Positions 59,141 through 64,000 of a stretch of DNA of 64,000 bases are shown here, in pieces. The stretch spans positions 1-64,000 of the forward strand of contig NZ_BBOJ01000001.1 in assembly GCF_000974445.1 (NCBI RefSeq), in the 5' to 3' direction. Source of the DNA: Lentzea aerocolonigenes (GTDB lineage Bacteria > Actinomycetota > Actinomycetes > Mycobacteriales > Pseudonocardiaceae). The notes beneath the pieces are model-generated. The model ran no database searches and was not told the origin of the DNA. It saw only the letters and a program-made list of their open reading frames with translations. Position numbers and translations under genes: made by a program. Every line of letters starts with the position of its first letter. Position 1 is the first letter of the stretch.

Positions 59141-59965
59141 ATGTCCCAGGGCACGCTCATCACCGTCGCTCCCACCGGAGCGGAACACGCGAAGGCCGAC
59201 GTCCCGCAGCTTCCAGTGACCCTGGAAGAGCTGGTCGCGACGGCGCAGAGCTGCGAGCAGGTCGGCGCGGCCATGATCCACGTCCACATCCGCGGCGAGG
59301 ACACCAAGCCGTCGCTGGACCTCGGCCGCCTGAAGGCCACCGTCGAGGCTCTGCGTTCCGAGACGAACCTCGTCGTGCAGCTCTCCACCGGCGGGTCGGT
59401 GCACGACCCGGAGGAGCACCGGCTGCGCGTGCTCGAGGCGATGCCGGACTCGGCGTCCTGCACGATGGGCACCGTCAACTTCGGCGACGACGTGTTCATG
59501 AACCGCTGGGAGTTCATCGTCGCCCTGCACAAGGGCATGCAGGAACGCGGCATCGTCCCGGAGTACGAGATCTTCGACATCGGCCAGCTCGCGTCGTTGA
59601 AGCGCCTGCTGGACCAGCACGGCCTGCCCGCGGGCGGCCACGTGCACGTCGACTTCGTGATGGGCGTCCCCGGCGGCATGCCCGGTGACGCGGCGACGCT
59701 GGTCGCCGCAGTGAACGCTCTGCCGGACGGGGCAACGTTTTCCGCCACCGGCATCGGTCGCACCACCATTCCGGTGATGTTCACCGCACTGGGTGCGGGT
59801 GGTCACCTCAGAGTGGGTATGGAAGACACGATCAGCTACTCGCGGGGCGTGCCGGTGCGGGACAACGCACAGTTGGTGGCACGCGCGGCGGGCTTGGCCA
59901 AGATCGCGCAACGACCTGCTTTGTCACCAGATGAGACGCGAAAGCTCTTGGGCGTGCACATTTGA
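59141..59965 (+). CDS. BKACE-family (3-keto-5-aminohexanoate cleavage) enzyme, 274 aa
   Basis: Zinc-dependent beta-keto acid cleavage enzyme using acetyl-CoA. Metal ligands are probably the HxH in GAAMIHVHIRGEDTKPSLDL and the Glu near the C-terminus (RVGMEDTISYSRGVPVRDNA). Other family pieces: LVVQLSTGGSVHDPEEHRLR, MGTVNFGDDVFMNRWEFIVA, PEYEIFDIGQL, HVDFVMGVPGGMPGDA. The substrate of BKACE members varies and is unknown here. Confidence 0.9.
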   Translation: MSQGTLITVAPTGAEHAKADVPQLPVTLEELVATAQSCEQVGAAMIHVHIRGEDTKPSLDLGRLKATVEALRSETNLVVQLSTGGSVHDPEEHRLRVLEAMPDSASCTMGTVNFGDDVFMNRWEFIVALHKGMQERGIVPEYEIFDIGQLASLKRLLDQHGLPAGGHVHVDFVMGVPGGMPGDAATLVAAVNALPDGATFSATGIGRTTIPVMFTALGAGGHLRVGMEDTISYSRGVPVRDNAQLVARAAGLAKIAQRPALSPDETRKLLGVHI

Positions 59966-60025
59966 GACAAGTTTGGTGCATGGGATGTGTTGGCGGGTGA
60001 GGAGGATCTACCGCAGGATGGACAC

Positions 60026-60598
60026 GTGATCGAGGTGCGTCCTGGCGGGCGCCGCCGAATCGACAGGGTGCTCGCCCCCGACTACACGGAGGGCGTCGAG
60101 CAGCGCCCGCTCGTCGAGGTGCGCGAACTCCGCGACGAGGCAGCGCAGGAAGAGACCGACCTGTCCTACCTGCGGCGGCTGTTGCACGCGCGGATCGACA
60201 TCGTGCGCGCGGAGCAGGAGCGCCGCAGTTCCGGTGGCTCGGCGGTGGTCGAGCAGCTGGCCACGATCCTGTCCACGAACGCCGTTGGTCCGGCGACCGG
60301 TCTCGGCCGGTACCAGACCCATGAGCCGTCACGCGCTGATGCACATCAACGGCACGTCGAGGCGCTCATCTCCGACGTGGACCTCTCCGACGTGAGCAAG
60401 TTGTCCGACTCCAAGCTGGGCGAAGTGCTGGAGACGTTCATCGCGGAAGAGGCCTCGGTGTCGGTGCGGCGGCGCGAGGTGCAGGTGGTCGTGGACAAGC
60501 TCAACGCCGAGATCGCCTCGCGCTACCAGCGCGGGAGCGCGTCCGTCGACGAGCTGCTGGCGGCTGAGCGCGGACACCACCACCGTCCCAAGAGGTAA
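60026..60598 (+). CDS. rsiG: RsiG-type anti-sigma factor, c-di-GMP-binding, 190 aa
   Basis: In Streptomyces RsiG holds sigma WhiG inactive when bound to c-di-GMP, so delaying spore formation. The protein is an antiparallel coiled coil whose two helices each carry E(X)3S(X)2R(X)3Q(X)3D. Here helix two has it exactly (E142, S146, R149, Q153, D157). Helix one has E43, S47, R50, D58, but His at 54 in place of Gln. The opening RRRIDRVLAPDY is also typical. GTG at 60026 with AGGA upstream is preferred to 59987. The partner whiG is not in the window. Confidence 0.88.
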   Translation: MIEVRPGGRRRIDRVLAPDYTEGVEQRPLVEVRELRDEAAQEETDLSYLRRLLHARIDIVRAEQERRSSGGSAVVEQLATILSTNAVGPATGLGRYQTHEPSRADAHQRHVEALISDVDLSDVSKLSDSKLGEVLETFIAEEASVSVRRREVQVVVDKLNAEIASRYQRGSASVDELLAAERGHHHRPKR

Positions 60599-60641
60599 GA
60601 CAGGCGTTCCACTTTCTGAGCAACCGACCTAGCGTGCCCCC

Positions 60642-61823
60642 ATGGGGTACCGCTGGGTCGTGCTGTGCATCGGAGCTTTGGCGCAAGGCACGAACGCGGC
60701 CGTCTTCCTCGGTCTGCCCGCGATCAGCCCACAGCTCCAGCACCACTTCTCTCTCTCGTTGCCCCAGGTCGGGCTGCTTCTCGGTGCCGTCAACCTCGGC
60801 ACGATGATCGCCCTCGTGCCGTGGGGAGTCATCGCGGACAAGCGCGGTGAACGACTCGTGATGACCATCGGTGGCCTCGGGGCCGCCGTCTGCCTGCTCT
60901 CCGTGGCGTTGGGCAACGCCTGGATCGCCGGTCTCGCCCTGCTGGGCGCAGGACTCTTCGGAGCGAGCGTCAACGCGGCGAGCGGCCGCGCGGTGATGTC
61001 GTGGTTCAGCAGCGGGTCCCGCGGGCTGGCGATGGGAGTGCGCCAGACCGCCACCCCGCTCGGGGCGGCCCTCACGGCGGCCTTCCTGCCCGGCATCGCG
61101 ATCTCGTCCGGGGTGCCGGTGGCGTTCGTGGCCCTGGCGGGCGTGACGGCGTTCGTGGCGCTCGCGGTCGCCGTGCTCGTGCGGGAACCACCCGGAGCGG
61201 TCCGGGGGAGCACCGACCACGGGCTGGTGCTCAAGGACCCCCGGTTGCTGCGGCTCTCGCTCGCCAGCGGGCTGCTCGTTGTGCCCCAGTTCACCGCGAC
61301 CGCCCTGCTGGTGCCCCTCCTCCACGAGCACCGCGGCATGAGCGTGACAGCTGCCGCCGCCGTCTTCGGTGTCGCTCAGGCGCTCGGCGGGGCCGGACGA
61401 CTGGCGGTCGGCGTGTGGTCGGACCGGGTGCGCAGCAGGATCGGGCCGTTGAAGATCGTCTCGATCATCACCGCGACCGGGTTCGTGCTGGTCGCCGTGC
61501 TGGACCAGGCACCACTGCCGCTGCTCGTGGCTGTGTTGGTGCCGGCGAGCGTGTTCGCGTTGTGCTGGAACGGCCTGGCCGTCACCGAGGCGGGCGAGCT
61601 CGCGCCGGACGGCCGCAGCGCCACCGCGATCGCGATGCAGAACTCCGCGAACTACCTCAGCGCGGCGATCACGCCGTTCGTGGCGAGTTTCGTCGCGGTG
61701 CACGTGGCTTGGCCCGCGGCGATGGCGCTGGCAGCCGCGGCGGCCGTGACCGCGCGGGTGCTGCTTCAGCCGTGGCGTTCCCTGCGGGCCAGTTCGCCCC
61801 AGAACTCGCGCAGCGTCTCGTAG
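60642..61823 (+). CDS. MFS transporter, 12-TMS, 393 aa
   Basis: Membrane transporter of the major facilitator superfamily. About twelve hydrophobic segments, the loop motif GVIADKRGERLVMTIGGLGA between TM2 and TM3, and a second half starting near LRLSLASGLLVVPQFTATAL with the matching VWSDRVRSRIGPLKIVSI. Substrate unknown; resembles the CynX/NNP-like group only loosely. It overlaps the convergent gene's 3' end by 58 bp. Confidence 0.85.
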   Translation: MGYRWVVLCIGALAQGTNAAVFLGLPAISPQLQHHFSLSLPQVGLLLGAVNLGTMIALVPWGVIADKRGERLVMTIGGLGAAVCLLSVALGNAWIAGLALLGAGLFGASVNAASGRAVMSWFSSGSRGLAMGVRQTATPLGAALTAAFLPGIAISSGVPVAFVALAGVTAFVALAVAVLVREPPGAVRGSTDHGLVLKDPRLLRLSLASGLLVVPQFTATALLVPLLHEHRGMSVTAAAAVFGVAQALGGAGRLAVGVWSDRVRSRIGPLKIVSIITATGFVLVAVLDQAPLPLLVAVLVPASVFALCWNGLAVTEAGELAPDGRSATAIAMQNSANYLSAAITPFVASFVAVHVAWPAAMALAAAAAVTARVLLQPWRSLRASSPQNSRSVS

Positions 61824-62626
61824 CGCAGCGCGACCTCCTCGGCGTCACCGGTCTCCAGGGCGTCGACGATGGCGTTCACGTCTGCCGCGGAGGTGTCCTC
61901 CAGCAGGTCCTTGTCTTCCAGCAGCTGCACCAGGCCGCCGTAGTCGAGCTCGACGGCCGAGTGCGGGTGGAAGTGCTCCAGCCAGCGACCCGTGTCGGCG
62001 AGGACCGTTGCGGGCCCGTCCTCGCCCAGCGCGCCCTTCACGACCTTGAGCGCCCTCGCCACCCTCCGCCGGGCGTCCGCCATCGCCACGCGCCACGACA
62101 CCTGCCGTTCCGGGTCGTCCTGGGCGCTGGCCAGCACCACGCGGCGCTGCGCCGGGTCGACGAGGGCGAACCACGGCAGCGGCACCGTCCACGTCGTGGA
62201 GATCACGTGGACCGCGCCTGCCGCGAGCTCGGCCATCACGGCGGACGCGCGCGCTCGGACCGTCTCCGGGGCGACGTTGAGCGCCGCGTCCTGGAGGATC
62301 GGCGGTGCGGAGGCCAGGAAGCCCACCAGAGCGGCGGCGGAGCGGGCCCTGAGGTCCAGCGGGCAGACGAGCGGACCCGGACCGACACGGGCGGCGTCAG
62401 AGGTCGGAACCTCGGCCGGACTGATCGTCATCACGTCGAACGACTCGCCCGGGAGCAGCTTTTGGCCCAACTGTGATCGCAACCACAGCTCCCGTTCCCG
62501 GTCACCCACCTCCGCGCGGGGGATCGCGCCCTTTTCCAGGGCTTTCGTCACCTTGTCCGCTAGCGGTGCGTCCAATACCGATAACGGTTCGTACACCCTC
62601 AGGTAGGCGACGAACGGTCTGGGCAC
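61766..62626 (-). CDS. Conserved actinobacterial protein of unknown function, 286 aa
   Basis: No motif that I can name. Soluble, mixed alpha/beta: MPRPFVAYLRVYEPLSVLDA, VVLASAQDDPERQVSWRVAM and LEDTSAADVNAIVDALETGD. The protein end (REFWGELARRERHG) overlaps the MFS gene 3' end on the other strand by 58 bp, a long convergent overlap. It seems to be transcribed alone. Confidence 0.7.
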   Translation of the reverse strand: MPRPFVAYLRVYEPLSVLDAPLADKVTKALEKGAIPRAEVGDRERELWLRSQLGQKLLPGESFDVMTISPAEVPTSDAARVGPGPLVCPLDLRARSAAALVGFLASAPPILQDAALNVAPETVRARASAVMAELAAGAVHVISTTWTVPLPWFALVDPAQRRVVLASAQDDPERQVSWRVAMADARRRVARALKVVKGALGEDGPATVLADTGRWLEHFHPHSAVELDYGGLVQLLEDKDLLEDTSAADVNAIVDALETGDAEEVALRYETLREFWGELARRERHG

Positions 62627-62799
62627 CTGTGCATCCTTCCACGCGGGGGCGGCCGTGAGATTTGGCGGTACGTGTCACGCCTACCGCGTCGCGAGGAACC
62701 CCATCGGCACGGTACGGTAGTTACCAGGAACTAGTTGTCGAGACGAGTGGGGCCGCCGTTCCCCCGGCCGCCCCCGTCCCTGTGCGAGGGGGTCGAGCC

Positions 62800-62985
62800 A
62801 TGGGGCGCGGCCGAGCGAAGGCCAAGCAGACGAAGGTCGCCAGGGAGCTCAAATACAGCTCTCATGAGACCGACTTCGCTGCTCTGCAGCGCGAGCTGTC
62901 TGGTGGCGAAACGTCGCCGAACGGACGTGGTGGCGAGGAGAGCCACGACGATCCGTACGACGACTACGACGACTACCGTCGCTGA
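62800..62985 (+). CDS. DUF3073 small protein, 61 aa
   Basis: MGRGRAKAKQTKVARELKYS is the invariant start of DUF3073, a small basic-then-acidic actinobacterial protein. The C-terminus is acidic and tyrosine-rich (DDPYDDYDDYRR). Function unknown; possibly nucleic-acid binding by its basic head. A strong terminator follows 11 bp after the stop. Confidence 0.9.
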   Translation: MGRGRAKAKQTKVARELKYSSHETDFAALQRELSGGETSPNGRGGEESHDDPYDDYDDYRR

Positions 62986-62996
62986 ATTCAGCCTGA

Positions 62997-63047
62997 AGAG
63001 TTCAAGGGCTGGGCAACCGGGTCACCGGTACCCAGCCCTTGAACTCT
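62997..63047. terminator. Strong bidirectional terminator
   Basis: A 17-bp perfect stem (AGAGTTCAAGGGCTGGG and its complement at 63031-63047) encloses a 17-nt loop that can itself fold (ACCGG/CCGGT). It lies between the convergent DUF3073 and Old Yellow Enzyme genes. Confidence 0.9.
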
Positions 63048-63057
63048 GAGGGCTGCT

Positions 63058-64000
63058 TCAGAACGCCCTGGCGTACTGCCTCGGTGCCCGGACCTCCACA
63101 CCCAACTCCTGTGCCGCGTGCAGCGGCCAGTACGGGTCGCGGAGCAGTTCGCGCGCGAGCAGGACCAGGTCGGCGGAACCGTCCGCAATCACTTGTTCGG
63201 CCTGACTCGCCTCGGTGATCAGGCCGACCGCACCCGTGGGCACGTCTGCCTTGCGTCGCACCGCCTCGGCGAGCGGCACCTGGTAGCCGGGCCCGATCGG
63301 GATGTCCGCCTGCGCGGCGTTGCCCCCGCTGGACACGTCGATCAGGTCCGCACCCGCGGCCTTGAGCGCCAGTGCCAGCACAACGCTGTCGTCGACGGTC
63401 CAGCCTTCCTCCACCCAGTCGGTGCCGGAGATCCTCACGATCACGGGCACCGCGGGGCCGACCGCTGCCCTCACGGCGGCGGTGACCTCGACGGGGACGG
63501 CGATGCGTTCCTCGATGCTGCCCTCGTTCGTGAGCGGCGAGTAGTACTCGTGGAGCAGGTAGCCGTGGGCGGCGTGGATCTCGAGGACCTCGAAGCCGGC
63601 TTCGACCGCCCTGAGCGCCCCGTCGACGAACGCCTTCACGACCTCAGTGTGGTTCTCGATTTTTTCCGGCACGTTGAGACCGGGAAACGGCTCGGTCGTG
63701 GGCGCGACCGGCACCCAGTCGCCGAACGCCTTGCGCCCGGCGTGCGCGAGCTGGATCCCGGGCACCGAGCCCTGGTCCTTGATGAACGTCGTGATCCGCT
63801 TCCAGGCCGCGACCTGTTCGTCGTTCCAGATGCCGACGTCCTGCGCCGAGATCCGGCCGCGCGGCTCGACCGCGGTCGCCTCGGCGATGACGAGACCGGC
63901 GCCGCCGACCGCACGCGAACCCAGGTGGACGAGGTGCCAGTCGTCCGGCAGGCCGTCGGTGGCCGAGTACTGGCACATCGGGCTCACCGCGATGCGGTTG
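63058..64000 (-). CDS. NADH:flavin oxidoreductase, Old Yellow Enzyme family (YqjM-like), 5' end outside the window
   Basis: FMN ene-reductase with TIM barrel. The frame is open to the window edge, where it reads NRIAVSPMCQYSA, the early YqjM-type motif with its modulating Cys, so only about the first 15-25 codons are missing. Substrate-binding His pair is in EVLEIHAAHGYLLHEYYSPL. FMN contacts are in VPGIQLAHAGRK and ADLVLLARELLRDPYWPLHA. Ends QYARAF. Thermophilic-like OYE class by these motifs. Confidence 0.92.
   Translation of the reverse strand, partial: NRIAVSPMCQYSATDGLPDDWHLVHLGSRAVGGAGLVIAEATAVEPRGRISAQDVGIWNDEQVAAWKRITTFIKDQGSVPGIQLAHAGRKAFGDWVPVAPTTEPFPGLNVPEKIENHTEVVKAFVDGALRAVEAGFEVLEIHAAHGYLLHEYYSPLTNEGSIEERIAVPVEVTAAVRAAVGPAVPVIVRISGTDWVEEGWTVDDSVVLALALKAAGADLIDVSSGGNAAQADIPIGPGYQVPLAEAVRRKADVPTGAVGLITEASQAEQVIADGSADLVLLARELLRDPYWPLHAAQELGVEVRAPRQYARAF

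Overview
The window is high-GC actinobacterial chromosome, most likely from the Pseudonocardiales (Lentzea, Saccharothrix or Actinosynnema type). This is inferred from mycothiol synthase, an RsiG-type c-di-GMP-responsive anti-sigma factor, a GlnR-type orphan regulator, a DasR-type operator before a chitinase, several F420-type oxidoreductases, many GTG starts and many ATGA/GTGA/TGATG gene overlaps. No ribosomal RNA is present, so a species cannot be named.

Layout. 1-2.3 kb: the 3' part of an unrecognised gene, then a complete IS4-family element whose right end abuts the stop codon of an amino-acid ABC binding-protein gene. 3.2-5 kb: a DUF2236/MpaB-type protein, a PPOX-type protein and a proline-rich secreted protein. 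5-12 kb: a three-gene operon of YqiJ-like OB-fold membrane protein, flotillin and a 1478-residue DUF3686/AAA+ ATPase. 12-16.2 kb: LLM oxidoreductase, CobW-type GTPase, serine hydrolase, aldo/keto reductase, tRNA-Lys(TTT).

16.27-26.19 kb: an integrative element of the pSAM2/AICE type, inserted in tRNA-Lys and bounded by 36-bp identical att cores. It carries int, xis, a RepSA-like initiator, an FtsK-like Tra protein, five small genes, an HTH/DUF5919 regulator, a Nudix protein (Pif-like), an HD hydrolase, and a low-GC cargo gene with a HEPN-type RNxxxH motif.

26.3-35.5 kb: drug-type MFS exporter, secreted and membrane proteins, a second serine hydrolase, a SodC-like protein, DUF4241, a macro-domain gene with an internal deletion, DusB, a lipoprotein and a GGDEF cyclase. 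35.7-46.6 kb: a giant LCP cell-wall ligase with a proline-rich N-terminus, then phoU and pstSCAB, each with a PHO box of 11-bp direct repeats, then mshD and glnR. 46.7-52 kb: hydrolase/LmeA-like/thioredoxin operon; a Cys-containing leader peptide heading a DUF4395-sulfurtransferase-DUF1416 operon; a long inverted repeat; a 32-residue membrane protein joined to nitrobindin. 52.0-54.2 kb: a 46-bp tandem repeat array flanked by ATTGTT-N-AACAAT palindromes, then pxpBC. 54.2-64 kb: a GH18 chitinase that has lost its 3' end against pabC, Fur, YgfZ, BKACE protein, RsiG, MFS, a conserved protein, DUF3073, a strong bidirectional terminator and a partial Old Yellow Enzyme gene.

Functional themes are phosphate and nitrogen control (pst, phoU, glnR), sulfur-responsive attenuation, c-di-GMP signalling (GGDEF protein and RsiG), cell-wall assembly (LCP) and mobile DNA. 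All assignments come from reading the sequence; no database search was run.
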